From positions 1 through 13,789 of the forward strand of contig DOKQ01000034.1 in the NCBI GenBank assembly GCA_003510215.1: 13,789 bases of DNA. The letters are read 5' to 3'. The DNA comes from Erysipelotrichaceae bacterium (GTDB taxonomy: Bacteria; Bacillota_I; Bacilli_A; Erysipelotrichales; Erysipelotrichaceae). The notes under the pieces are model-generated. The model was given only the letters and a program-made list of their open reading frames with translations, was not told the origin of the DNA and searched no databases. Below, piece by piece: positions 6,499 through 13,789 of this stretch (the first letter of the stretch is position 1; each line of letters begins with the position of its first letter). Position numbers and translations under genes: made by a program.

Positions 6499-7767
6499 TT
6501 ACGCTTTTTTTGAAAGAGTAATGACACTGCGGTTTTCTACGTGAACCAGTTGCTTGATTGCCAGAACTTCATCCAGCGAGATGGTTTCAATGACATCAAT
6601 CGTTTCAAAGTAATCCATCTGCTCAAAGGTTGAGCGCATGATTCCCAACGCCAGATCATCCAGATGATTCATGCGACGAATGGCAGAACCGAGTGAACGC
6701 CGTTTCAGCTGTTGCAGCGTTACCTCTGAAATCGTAGCCTTCTCCCACTGCTCAAGCACGAAATCCTCGAACTGTTTCGGATCGGAAGTCTCATTGAAGA
6801 AAAGCACAAAGCCATAGTCTTCCCCAAAGTCACTATCCACCCCAAAGAAGTCCGTGATGATTTCATCATCCATCCATTGCTGATACGCGGGATTGAGTGA
6901 ACTAAACGCAGCTTCATTGAGAAAGCGCATCGCCCATTCGGCTTTTAACCGTTTTAGTGGCGAATCAAAGAATTCGGTGATTTTGAAAGCGACTGCCACC
7001 TTCTCGGATTGAACATCCATGGTTATCGTATGATAGGTATTGACTACCTCTATAGGTTCATTGACAGAAGCACGAACCACTTTCTGCATTGCACGCACCG
7101 GATGTTCACTTTGCTTCTTACGAATGGTTTCTTCAATCACATCGAGGTCAACCCCTGTAGCCACCACAAGAACCATTTGCTGAGGATGATAATTGCGAAG
7201 GTAACATTCGTCCAGATGTTCTTTCGAAACGGATAGTACACTTTGCTCATCACCACCAATATCAAATTTCAACGGATGATTGTGATACAGGGACTTGTAG
7301 GTTTCCATCATCAGTCGAACATCCGGCATTTGCTCATACATGTTTAACTCCTGAACAATAATACCCTTTTCCTTTTCAACACTAGCCTCACTGATGGAAG
7401 GATTTGCTACAAAATCCATTAATACATTGAGCGGTTCAATCACATCTGCAGATGTTGTGAAATAGTATACTGTTTCATGATAGGACGTAAATGCATTCAC
7501 CTGTGCTCCCAAATCGGTAAACACATTCATGATATCCCCTTCAGGATTCTCAAAAAGTTTATGTTCAAGAAAATGAGCGGTGCCAGGGATCACATGATAG
7601 ATTGTTCCTTCTTGATCAACCTGTTCAAGATCAAGAGCTCCAAAGGGTGTTCCCAGCAAGGCACAGGAGCCCTGATAGTCGGGCTTAAAAACCAGGATAC
7701 ATCTTAACCCATTTTCAGTTGTAAACTCTCTTAGCGTCTCTTTATAGCGCGGATGTGTTACATTCAT
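6499..7767 (-). CDS. ymfH: M16 family zinc metallopeptidase, YmfH-like (active partner)
   Basis: The 422-residue protein has the inverted zinc motif of M16 peptidases, HFLEH at 65-69 (His65, Glu68, His69) within GTAHFLEHKLFENPEGD. The third ligand is expected to be a glutamate in or just after EKEKGIIVQELNMYEQ (131-146). NAFTSYHETVYYF (91-103) is the conserved strand after the motif. A degenerate second half (residues ~220-420) is normal for the family. M16 enzymes form a clam-shell that cuts short peptides. The paralogous upstream gene lacks the zinc motif, so a heterodimer with YmfF is likely, as in M16B systems. The substrate is unknown. ATG 7767 forms an ATGA overlap with ymfF and has GGAGG seven bases upstream. 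No signal peptide is seen, so it is probably cytoplasmic. Confidence 0.9.
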   Translation of the reverse strand: MNVTHPRYKETLREFTTENGLRCILVFKPDYQGSCALLGTPFGALDLEQVDQEGTIYHVIPGTAHFLEHKLFENPEGDIMNVFTDLGAQVNAFTSYHETVYYFTTSADVIEPLNVLMDFVANPSISEASVEKEKGIIVQELNMYEQMPDVRLMMETYKSLYHNHPLKFDIGGDEQSVLSVSKEHLDECYLRNYHPQQMVLVVATGVDLDVIEETIRKKQSEHPVRAMQKVVRASVNEPIEVVNTYHTITMDVQSEKVAVAFKITEFFDSPLKRLKAEWAMRFLNEAAFSSLNPAYQQWMDDEIITDFFGVDSDFGEDYGFVLFFNETSDPKQFEDFVLEQWEKATISEVTLQQLKRRSLGSAIRRMNHLDDLALGIMRSTFEQMDYFETIDVIETISLDEVLAIKQLVHVENRSVITLSKKA

Positions 7768-9005
7768 GCCTGTTCCTCCATAGGTTCAAGTGAGAAAATG
7801 GTTCGTAAAACGAGTGATGCCATGGCTTCACCCATCTTTGCCATACTAACTTGCTGAATCATCTGAATCACCGAATCCATATGGACATCGGATTTCATCA
7901 GTAATCGCTGATATAAGAAATTAATCATCGCAAATGGGTCATCAACCATACCATATAGTGAATTAATCATCATCGTCTTGCTGTTAACAAGAAGGTTTTC
8001 ATCGATATCACCGTCAATGATGCGTTGAATTTGCTCACCTACCAGTTGGATTACCTGCTGTTTTTCCTTGGCATCAATCCCTGTATAAACATAAACAGCC
8101 CCATCAAAGGTGACCATATTCGCACCGATGAAATAACATAGACTGCGCTTTTCACGAATTTCGGTAAAGCATAAGGAAGAAGGCAGTTGACCCAAGGCGA
8201 CTAAAGCCACACGCAATGGCCAGTACAGCTCATCCGAAGGAATAATCTGTGCATTATAGACCATCACAAGATTTGTCTGCTTCAACTCTTTTTTCATCAC
8301 TTCCTGAGTCATATCACGATGCTGCAGTGTGTACATCGTCTCGCTGTCCACACGGGTTGTATTTAAATAACTATGTTCAAATAATGCCTGATACATTTGA
8401 GGCTGCGCTGATGTAATCACAAATACATCCACACGAGCCGCTGATAAAAGCATTGTATGGGCAGACTTGACGTCATCCAAAGTTATGTCATCGAGTACAT
8501 CCAACGAACCAGATGTGTCAATGGACAAAGGATAGCCCGCTCCTGCTCTTGTAAAAGCCTGATTGATGGCATACTTGGTCGCAGAATCCTGATTTCTTAG
8601 CAGTGTTGCTTTGAGCATCAGTTTTGCTTCCTTTAGTGTTTCGGCAGACAACAGTGGATATTGGATCATTGTAAGTAACCACTCAAAATGCTCCTTGGCG
8701 ATGGAACGGTCGATATACCGATCATCGATGACTTTGCTTCGGACTTCAAAACTGATAGATTTACCATAACCAATACTGCGAACATCCAGTTTTGCCCCAT
8801 ACAGCTGATCCATCCATTGAGTCATTTGCTGTTTTGTGGCTGCATACTGATTCCGATCTTCCATAATCAACGCCAAAATGGCTAAGGTGGTTGCGGATTT
8901 TTCTGTCAACTCAGATAAAAACCGTACAGAAATCGTTGTATCCTTAAATTTCTGAGTTGATTCGATGTGCAATTGTGACATCGGATGATACATATAGGAT
9001 TGCAT
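7764..9005 (-). CDS. ymfF: M16-like peptidase without zinc motif, YmfF-like (inactive partner)
   Basis: The 413-residue protein has an M16 layout but no HxxEH. The corresponding N-terminal helix reads LAILALIMEDRNQYAATKQQ, and MDQLYGAKLDVRSIGYGKSI (66-85) matches the strand after the zinc motif in YmfF proteins. LGQLPSSLCFTEIREKRSLCYFIGA is the typical second-half block, whose Arg and Tyr help hold substrate in catalytic pairs. The likely role is a non-catalytic subunit completing the chamber of the downstream YmfH, by analogy with mitochondrial processing peptidase and bacterial M16B pairs. ATG 9005 has GGAGGT five bases upstream. The gene is divergent from pncA across an 87-base gap. In Bacillus the ymfF-ymfH pair sits near pgsA/cinA; those genes are not seen here. 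Confidence 0.87.
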   Translation of the reverse strand: MQSYMYHPMSQLHIESTQKFKDTTISVRFLSELTEKSATTLAILALIMEDRNQYAATKQQMTQWMDQLYGAKLDVRSIGYGKSISFEVRSKVIDDRYIDRSIAKEHFEWLLTMIQYPLLSAETLKEAKLMLKATLLRNQDSATKYAINQAFTRAGAGYPLSIDTSGSLDVLDDITLDDVKSAHTMLLSAARVDVFVITSAQPQMYQALFEHSYLNTTRVDSETMYTLQHRDMTQEVMKKELKQTNLVMVYNAQIIPSDELYWPLRVALVALGQLPSSLCFTEIREKRSLCYFIGANMVTFDGAVYVYTGIDAKEKQQVIQLVGEQIQRIIDGDIDENLLVNSKTMMINSLYGMVDDPFAMINFLYQRLLMKSDVHMDSVIQMIQQVSMAKMGEAMASLVLRTIFSLEPMEEQA

Positions 9006-9033
9006 GTTTTACCTCCGATACTTGCTCTAAATC

Positions 9034-9062
9034 TATACAAAGCGCATAAAAGGTCCTATAAT
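9034..9062 (+). promoter_or_regulatory. Sigma-70-type promoter for pncA-pncB
   Basis: TATACA (9034-9039) and a perfect TATAAT (9057-9062) are 17 bases apart. Transcription would start near 9069, leaving about 24 bases of leader with AAAGGTGAG (9080-9088) as ribosome binding site. I found no convincing palindrome nearby for a niacin-responsive repressor. Confidence 0.7.
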
Positions 9063-9092
9063 ATGAATAAACACGAAAGAAAGGTGAGCCAT

Positions 9093-9683
9093 ATGAGTGA
9101 AATAACAAGCACAAATGCCTGCTTAGTCATCATCGACATGGTCAATGGGTTCATTCACGAAGGACCGATGGCAGATGCAAGTATTAAAAATATTATCGTC
9201 AATATTGAAGAATTAATCAAGTCTTTTCACCAGAACCATCAACCAATCATCGCTTTTTTGGATAAGCACCCTGAAAATGCAAAGGAATTCACTGCATTTG
9301 TTCCTCACTGCGTTGCCAATACATCGGAAAGTGAATGGGTTGAAGAACTACTCCCTTACCAGAATGATGTTCTTTTTTTTGAAAAGAATAGTGTCAACGG
9401 ATTTCTTGCCCCTGACTTTCAGCAATGGTTTGAAATAGCACCCCTGTATCAGCAATATGTGATTACCGGGTGTGTCAGTGACATCTGTGTTCTTCAGTTT
9501 GCACTTACCCTTCAAGCCTATATTCATCAGCACAACCTCGATGCGACAGTGACCGTTTGTGAAGATGCCATCGCAACCTTTGATGCCCCATTTCATCCAA
9601 AAGATACCTATCACACCATGGCCATAGCTTTTATGAAGCAATGTGGCATACATATAACCACTAGCAAGGAAATAACACTATGA
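9093..9683 (+). CDS. pncA: Nicotinamidase (isochorismatase-like family)
   Basis: The 196-residue hydrolase deamidates nicotinamide to nicotinate. The family's Asp-Lys-Cys triad can be assigned as Asp15 in CLVIIDMVNGF, Lys98 in FFEKNSVNGF and Cys132 in ITGCVSDICVLQFALT. The fold's cis-peptide/TGCVSD turn is present. The metal-binding loop is less typical: FLDKHPENAKEF then VPHC supplies His59 and His72 as candidates. An open frame exists from 8985, but it runs through the promoter and through ymfF on the other strand. ATG 9093, behind AAAGGTGAG, gives the right length. An alternative would be another isochorismatase-like hydrolase, but the coupling to pncB (ATGA overlap) makes nicotinamidase by far the best call. 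Confidence 0.9.
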   Translation: MSEITSTNACLVIIDMVNGFIHEGPMADASIKNIIVNIEELIKSFHQNHQPIIAFLDKHPENAKEFTAFVPHCVANTSESEWVEELLPYQNDVLFFEKNSVNGFLAPDFQQWFEIAPLYQQYVITGCVSDICVLQFALTLQAYIHQHNLDATVTVCEDAIATFDAPFHPKDTYHTMAIAFMKQCGIHITTSKEITL

Positions 9684-11113
9684 ACAACCTACCTTTATTA
9701 ACCGATTTTTATGAGTTTTCCATGGCGTACGCCTACTTTAAAGAAAATCGCCACCATCAAGTGGCTTATTTCGACATGTTCGTCCGTCGGCTTCCAGATC
9801 AGGGAGGTTACCTTGTCTTCAATGGTCTGCACCGACTTGTGGAACTGATTCAGAATTTTAAGTTTAGTGAGGAAGATATTAATTATCTGCGTAAAGTAAG
9901 TAATTTTGATGAAGATTTTCTGCAATACTTGCTCAACCTTCATTTAAGCATTGATCTTTGGAGTGTCCCTGATGGAACCATCGTCTTTGCCAACGAACCT
10001 CTGATTACTGTCCGTGGAAATGTCATTGAAGCACAATTAATCGAAACCCTACTACTTTTAGCAGTCAACTATCCAACGCTTGTATCCACGAAGGCAGCAC
10101 GTATTGTCCATGCAGCTAAAGGACGCGCGGTGATTGAGTTTGGGGCGCGACGTGCTCAAGGCTTTGACGCCTCGATTGAAGGAGCTCGAGCGGCATATAT
10201 TGCTGGGGCACATGGAACCTCCAACACCCTCGCAGGATTTATGCATCAGGTGCCTGTATCAGGAACCATCGCCCACAGTTACATTCAAACCCATGACAGT
10301 GAATATGAAGCTTTTCTTTCCTATGCAAAAATTCAGCCGGATAACTGCGTTTTACTCATGGATACCTACGACACTTTAAACTCCGGTGTGGTAAATGCCA
10401 TTCGTGTTGCCAAAGAGTTTCTTATACCCAATGGATACCGACTGAAAGGAATACGATTGGATTCCGGGGACTTATCCTATCTTTCTAAAAAAGCACGGAA
10501 ACTTCTGGATGGTGCAGGTCTTGACGATTGCAAAATCATCGCTTCCAACTCGTTGGATGAGCATCTGATAGATGATCTGATTGTTCAAAATGCAGCGATC
10601 GACATCTTTGGGGTTGGTGAGAATCTGATTACATCACGCTCGACACCTGTTCTTGGTGGCGTATACAAACTGGTCGCTCAGGAATCCGATGATGAAATTG
10701 TTCCGAAGATTAAGATTAGTGACAACCTTGAAAAAATCACCAATCCTGGGTTCAAGAAAGTAATCCGATTCTTTGATAAAGACACAAAGCAAGCCATTGC
10801 GGACTGTGTGATGCTCGCAGATGAAGTCGTACCTTTAGATGAGTATACTCTCTTTGATCCGATTGCTCCATGGAAACGTAAAACCATTACCAATTATGAC
10901 TACTGTGTGTTGCAGCAACCCATCTTTGTTAACGGGGAACTCGTCTACCGAATCCCTACAACAGAACAGAGTCGAGAATATTGTTCTAAGCAAATGGCTT
11001 CGATGTGGGATGAAGTCAAACGCCTATCCTTCCCTCATAAATATTACATTGACCTTTCACTCAAACTATGGAATCTAAAGAATGAGTTGATTGAAGCTAA
11101 TCGCATTAAATAA
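9680..11113 (+). CDS. pncB: Nicotinate phosphoribosyltransferase
   Basis: The 477-residue enzyme joins nicotinate to PRPP, with ATP hydrolysis, to make nicotinate mononucleotide, the entry step of the Preiss-Handler NAD pathway. Diagnostic motifs are LLTDFYEFSMAYAYF (6-20), VIEFGARRAQGFDA (151-164), GTSNTLAG (179-186), VSGTIAHSY with the phosphorylated His199, MDTYDTLNSG (227-236), KGIRLDSGDLSYLS (256-269) and IDIFGVGENLITS. The length is that of the long Firmicutes form, and a C-terminal extension beyond the barrel is present. It takes the product of the preceding pncA directly and overlaps it by four bases, so the two are surely one operon. A terminator follows within 17 bases of the stop. 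Confidence 0.97.
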   Translation: MNNLPLLTDFYEFSMAYAYFKENRHHQVAYFDMFVRRLPDQGGYLVFNGLHRLVELIQNFKFSEEDINYLRKVSNFDEDFLQYLLNLHLSIDLWSVPDGTIVFANEPLITVRGNVIEAQLIETLLLLAVNYPTLVSTKAARIVHAAKGRAVIEFGARRAQGFDASIEGARAAYIAGAHGTSNTLAGFMHQVPVSGTIAHSYIQTHDSEYEAFLSYAKIQPDNCVLLMDTYDTLNSGVVNAIRVAKEFLIPNGYRLKGIRLDSGDLSYLSKKARKLLDGAGLDDCKIIASNSLDEHLIDDLIVQNAAIDIFGVGENLITSRSTPVLGGVYKLVAQESDDEIVPKIKISDNLEKITNPGFKKVIRFFDKDTKQAIADCVMLADEVVPLDEYTLFDPIAPWKRKTITNYDYCVLQQPIFVNGELVYRIPTTEQSREYCSKQMASMWDEVKRLSFPHKYYIDLSLKLWNLKNELIEANRIK

Positions 11114-11129
11114 TCACCCACACAAAACG

Positions 11130-11159
11130 AGCACATCCATTGGATGTGCTGCTTTTTTT
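11130..11159 (+). terminator. Terminator after pncB, shared with convergent scrB
   Basis: The nine-base perfect stem AGCACATCC/GGATGTGCT (11130-11138 with 11142-11150) has a three-base loop and is followed on the plus strand by GC and seven T (11153-11159), ideal for pncB. On the minus strand the same hairpin lies just past the scrB stop but is followed only by a short CGTTTTG, so it should work less well for scrB. The last two bases of the T run are part of the scrB stop codon. Confidence 0.9.
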
Positions 11160-12537
11160 ATTCACAAAATTCAGCTAGAGTGATCTGAACCGATTCTGAT
11201 GAAGTTATCGTTAATGTTAATTGTGACTGTTCTGGAAAGAACCTTAAGGAAAATACACTCTCTGCTTCATTGATAAATATCTCCAGTGAACTTCCATCAA
11301 GGTACATTCGAATATCTGATAATGGTCGTGCCAGTTTAGCCGATCGCAATTCAGGTAATGAATCCACCCAACTTATTCGAGTAATCGAAAATACCTGATT
11401 CTGATAGTTCAATGTGACATTTCCATCAATGATCAACTCAAACTGATCCACCCCATGGATTGTTTGAATACAGACTCTGCTGTATAACGAAATTTCAGTA
11501 TACAGCGTTTGTGTTGAATGATAATCATAAACTTTAAATGCCTGATCAATCTCTTGAAGTGGACTTTGAGTTAATCGTCCAAATGAATTTATTGAAATTT
11601 CTCGAGGAAGGCTTAAATGATGTGACCAGCCATCACTCTTGGTTGGTAGTGATAATTCAGCTTCCGACTTCATGACACCCATCCAACCATATAAAACAAT
11701 TCGATTGGATGCGTCGATAAATGACTGAGGTGCATAGAACTCAAACCCATGATCGAGTTGCTCGATTTTATTTGTAGTCGGAATAAATCTTCCTTGATTA
11801 AATGTGCCTAGATAGTATCCTGTTGGATGCAGATTGTGAAACTTCATTCCCATAGGATTGAGACCTTGAGGTGAAAAGATAAACACATCACCGAATGCAT
11901 GTTGAATGATATCCGGGCACTCCCACATATAACCCATTACCCCCGGTAGTGACAGTAATGACCCAACCTGCTGCCACTGATGTAAATCTGTCGAAACAAA
12001 CACAAGGGTGTCACCACTCAGATCGTTTTTTTGGGCACCAAGAATCATATAGAACACATCATCTTGCATGAAAACTTTGGGATCACGGACATGTCCGGTA
12101 TACCCTTCAATATGACCAATGACGGGTCCATGCTTTTTAAAAGTAAATCCATCGACAGATGTGGCAAGACACTGATAACTGCTTCTGCTTCCATCTTCTG
12201 CTTTAACATTCCCTGTATAGAATACATAGAGTGTATCCTGATGCACGATGGCACTTCCAGAGTAACAACCATGAGTCTCATAGTTTTCTTCCGGAAGAAG
12301 AGCCGCCTCAAGATAGGTATAGTGAATAAAATCTGTGGTAATTGCATGACCCCAGGCTTTGTAACTGTGGTTGGTATTGTGTGGGTTCCACTGAAAGAAC
12401 ACATGATTGTATCCCTTGTAGTATACCAGTCCATTGGGATCATTTAATAGACCGTAAGGCGGAAGTACATGATAGCGCATTGCCTGATTTTGACTTAAGA
12501 TACCCTGTGTTTTCGGTACTTGAAAATGATTAGACAT
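11158..12537 (-). CDS. scrB: Sucrose-6-phosphate hydrolase (GH32)
   Basis: The 459-residue GH32 enzyme cleaves sucrose-6-phosphate to glucose-6-phosphate and fructose in the cytoplasm. Its five-bladed propeller domain carries the nucleophile Asp33 in LLNDPNG (30-36), HVFFQWNPHN, YSGSAIV (92-98), the stabilising RDP motif (151-153) and acid/base Glu206 in MWECPD. A C-terminal β-sandwich follows, ending in LDGSSLEIFINEAESVFSLR. No signal peptide is present, as expected for the intracellular enzyme. An open frame extends to 12594, but ATG 12537 has AAGGA five bases upstream and matches the usual N-terminus, so it is preferred. It overlaps the scrA end by eight bases. The phosphorylated substrate, as opposed to free sucrose or fructan, is inferred from the PTS partner. 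Confidence 0.93.
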   Translation of the reverse strand: MSNHFQVPKTQGILSQNQAMRYHVLPPYGLLNDPNGLVYYKGYNHVFFQWNPHNTNHSYKAWGHAITTDFIHYTYLEAALLPEENYETHGCYSGSAIVHQDTLYVFYTGNVKAEDGSRSSYQCLATSVDGFTFKKHGPVIGHIEGYTGHVRDPKVFMQDDVFYMILGAQKNDLSGDTLVFVSTDLHQWQQVGSLLSLPGVMGYMWECPDIIQHAFGDVFIFSPQGLNPMGMKFHNLHPTGYYLGTFNQGRFIPTTNKIEQLDHGFEFYAPQSFIDASNRIVLYGWMGVMKSEAELSLPTKSDGWSHHLSLPREISINSFGRLTQSPLQEIDQAFKVYDYHSTQTLYTEISLYSRVCIQTIHGVDQFELIIDGNVTLNYQNQVFSITRISWVDSLPELRSAKLARPLSDIRMYLDGSSLEIFINEAESVFSLRFFPEQSQLTLTITSSESVQITLAEFCE

Positions 12538-13789
12538 TGATTTCCTTCTTAATCGCCTTTGACTGAATCTTGACAAAGATAAATCCTGAAGCAAAGGCTG
12601 AAACGATTACAATTAGATATTGCAGAAGCGAAGCAAGTGAGCTTGTGTACAGAAGCAATCCTGGAATAAAGGTTATGCCCATACCTGTAGCAGATAAACC
12701 AAAGATATAGGTCAACAAGCCACCGATAGCTCCACCAACAATCCCTGAAGCAAATACTTTCATACTGCGAAGATTAACACCGAACAGAAGTGGTTCAGTA
12801 ATTCCAAATAAAGTGGATGAGGTTGAAGATAGTGCGTTGGAACGTTTTAGTTGCTCTTTCATCATCAATGCGGCACTAATCGCTGCTCCAAACTGACCTG
12901 CCATACTTGCACTAATCAGTGGATTGAGTGCATTAAAACCTGTATCTGCTAGCAACTGAAGTTCGATAATTCCAAGTGAATGATGTAATCCTGTTATGAC
13001 CAATACTTGTTGCAGACCAGCAAATACAATATATCCGAGTCCAAATGGAGCTTGAATTAAGGAAACGATGGCTCCAGAAACAAAGACTTCCATGCTATGA
13101 GTCAACGGACCCAAGACCAGTAGCATCATCGCAATCGTTATCGTAAGTGTAAAGAAAGGTGTCACAACCAGATCAATGATTGAAGGCACAAAGGTGCGAA
13201 GTTTCTGTTCTACTTTTGACACAAGATACCCTGCCACAATCGCAGGAATAATGGACCCCTGATACCCAACAAGAGGAATGGAAAGACCCAAAAGTTCAAA
13301 AGGCATTGGAGTTGCAGCCCCCTGTGCTACTGCCCACGCATTTGGAAGCTGAGGAGCGACCATCATTAATCCAACGACGATTCCAAGAATCGGATTACCA
13401 CCAAACTTCTTGGTTGCACTGTAAGCAATCAGTACAGGAAGAAAGGCAAAGGCAGTATCCGTGAGCATTTGAAATAATGTAAGCATGGTATCGCTGAAGT
13501 TGACTCCCAGTTCGAGAAGTAACCCACGTAATCCCATTAATAAACCGGTAGTTACCAACGCAGGAATCAAAGGTACGAGAATATCGGCAAGAATCCGAAC
13601 AATTTTTTGACCAAGATTCATATTTGAGTATACGTCTTCCTTAAAGTTCGCCTGCTCAGATGTTCCCATCAGATTTGAAAGTTCTTTAAATACCTCATTG
13701 ACCTTACCTGTACCAAAAACAAACTGATGTTGACCGGTGTTGAAAAAGTACCCTTTACTTCCTTCAACACTTTCTGCGGCTGCTTTATC
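12530..13789 (-). CDS. scrA: Sucrose-type PTS permease, EIIBC components, N-terminus off the right edge
   Basis: The reading frame is open to the window edge, so the methionine at 13669 is internal. The 419 visible residues begin with the end of the EIIB domain (GYFFNTGQHQFVFGTGKVNEVF, visible residues 14-35; its phosphorylated cysteine is outside). The EIIC domain follows from about residue 60, with a run of hydrophobic segments, TGLHHS (266-271) and the glucose-superfamily signature GITEPLLFGVNL (329-340). The protein stops at IKSKAIKKEINV with no EIIA domain, so it should depend on a separate EIIA-Glc protein. EIIBC imports and phosphorylates the sugar. Sucrose is inferred from scrB directly downstream; trehalose or a β-glucoside would be the main alternatives from the family alone. 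Promoter and any repressor operator lie outside. Confidence 0.88.
   Translation of the reverse strand, partial: DKAAAESVEGSKGYFFNTGQHQFVFGTGKVNEVFKELSNLMGTSEQANFKEDVYSNMNLGQKIVRILADILVPLIPALVTTGLLMGLRGLLLELGVNFSDTMLTLFQMLTDTAFAFLPVLIAYSATKKFGGNPILGIVVGLMMVAPQLPNAWAVAQGAATPMPFELLGLSIPLVGYQGSIIPAIVAGYLVSKVEQKLRTFVPSIIDLVVTPFFTLTITIAMMLLVLGPLTHSMEVFVSGAIVSLIQAPFGLGYIVFAGLQQVLVITGLHHSLGIIELQLLADTGFNALNPLISASMAGQFGAAISAALMMKEQLKRSNALSSTSSTLFGITEPLLFGVNLRSMKVFASGIVGGAIGGLLTYIFGLSATGMGITFIPGLLLYTSSLASLLQYLIVIVSAFASGFIFVKIQSKAIKKEINV

Noticed and set aside
9032..9037. A minus-strand -10 (TATAGA) for ymfF overlapping the pncA -35
   Set aside because: No acceptable -35 lies upstream and the hexamer is imperfect, so the ymfF promoter cannot be placed with confidence, though it must be in 9006-9092 or within pncA.
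8985..9092. An N-terminal extension of the nicotinamidase of 36 residues
   Set aside because: It runs across the ymfF start and the pncA promoter; ATG 9093 has a proper ribosome binding site and gives the normal family length.
9348..9653. Open frame of 101 codons on the minus strand inside pncA
   Set aside because: Shadow of pncA; the Asp-Lys-Cys triad is read on the plus strand.
12031..12447. Open frame of 138 codons on the plus strand, and a 132-codon frame on the minus strand, inside scrB
   Set aside because: Both are shadows of scrB; no ribosome binding site, no recognisable domain, and the catalytic GH32 motifs lie in the scrB frame.
1..13789. CRISPR, phage, IS, toxin-antitoxin, riboswitch or tRNA signals
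   Set aside because: I looked for repeat arrays, terminal inverted repeats, transposase motifs, small paired genes and long structured leaders and found none; all intergenic gaps are under 130 bases.

Overview
The window looks like ordinary chromosomal DNA from a low-to-mid GC member of the Bacillota (Firmicutes). The evidence is the scpA-scpB-rluB gene order, a YmfF/YmfH pair of M16 peptidases, a short SsbB-type single-strand binding protein, strong AGGAGG-type ribosome binding sites, TATAAT promoters and intrinsic terminators. An Erysipelotrichia-like host would fit, but that is only an inference; no rRNA or other phylogenetic marker is present. Every gene found belongs to a known family. 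I see no phage, IS element, CRISPR array, tRNA, rRNA or defence locus, and no gap of 300 bases without a gene.

Layout from left to right. (1) 1-2522, minus strand: an operon read scpA > scpB > rluB > rsmE, with rsmE running off the left edge. It makes the two non-SMC condensin subunits and two 23S/16S rRNA modification enzymes, and starts at an extended -10 promoter just upstream of scpA. (2) 2545-5970, minus strand: thyA > dfrA > plsC > pdp, with its own promoter and a terminator. It combines dTMP synthesis, the folate recycling that synthesis needs, pyrimidine nucleoside salvage and one phospholipid acyltransferase. (3) 6017-6428, minus strand: a single-gene unit encoding a short SSB without the acidic tail, with its own promoter and terminator. 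(4) 6455-9005, minus strand: ymfF > ymfH, a catalytically dead and an active M16 peptidase as a pair, ending in a strong terminator. (5) 9034-11159, plus strand: pncA > pncB, the two-step route from nicotinamide to nicotinate mononucleotide. (6) 11158-13789, minus strand: scrA > scrB, sucrose uptake by the PTS and hydrolysis of sucrose-6-phosphate; scrA runs off the right edge. pncB and scrB converge on one hairpin that can serve both.

Within operons the genes are packed very tightly: eight of nine junctions overlap (ATGA, TAATG or longer), so translational coupling is likely the norm here. Several starts are better placed by their Shine-Dalgarno sequences than by the longest open frame (scpB, plsC, ssb, pncA, scrB), and the coordinates below use those starts. 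The most notable points are the plsC gene inside a thymidylate/folate/nucleoside operon, the tail-less SSB in its own transcription unit, and the active/inactive peptidase pair. None amounts to a clearly new system.
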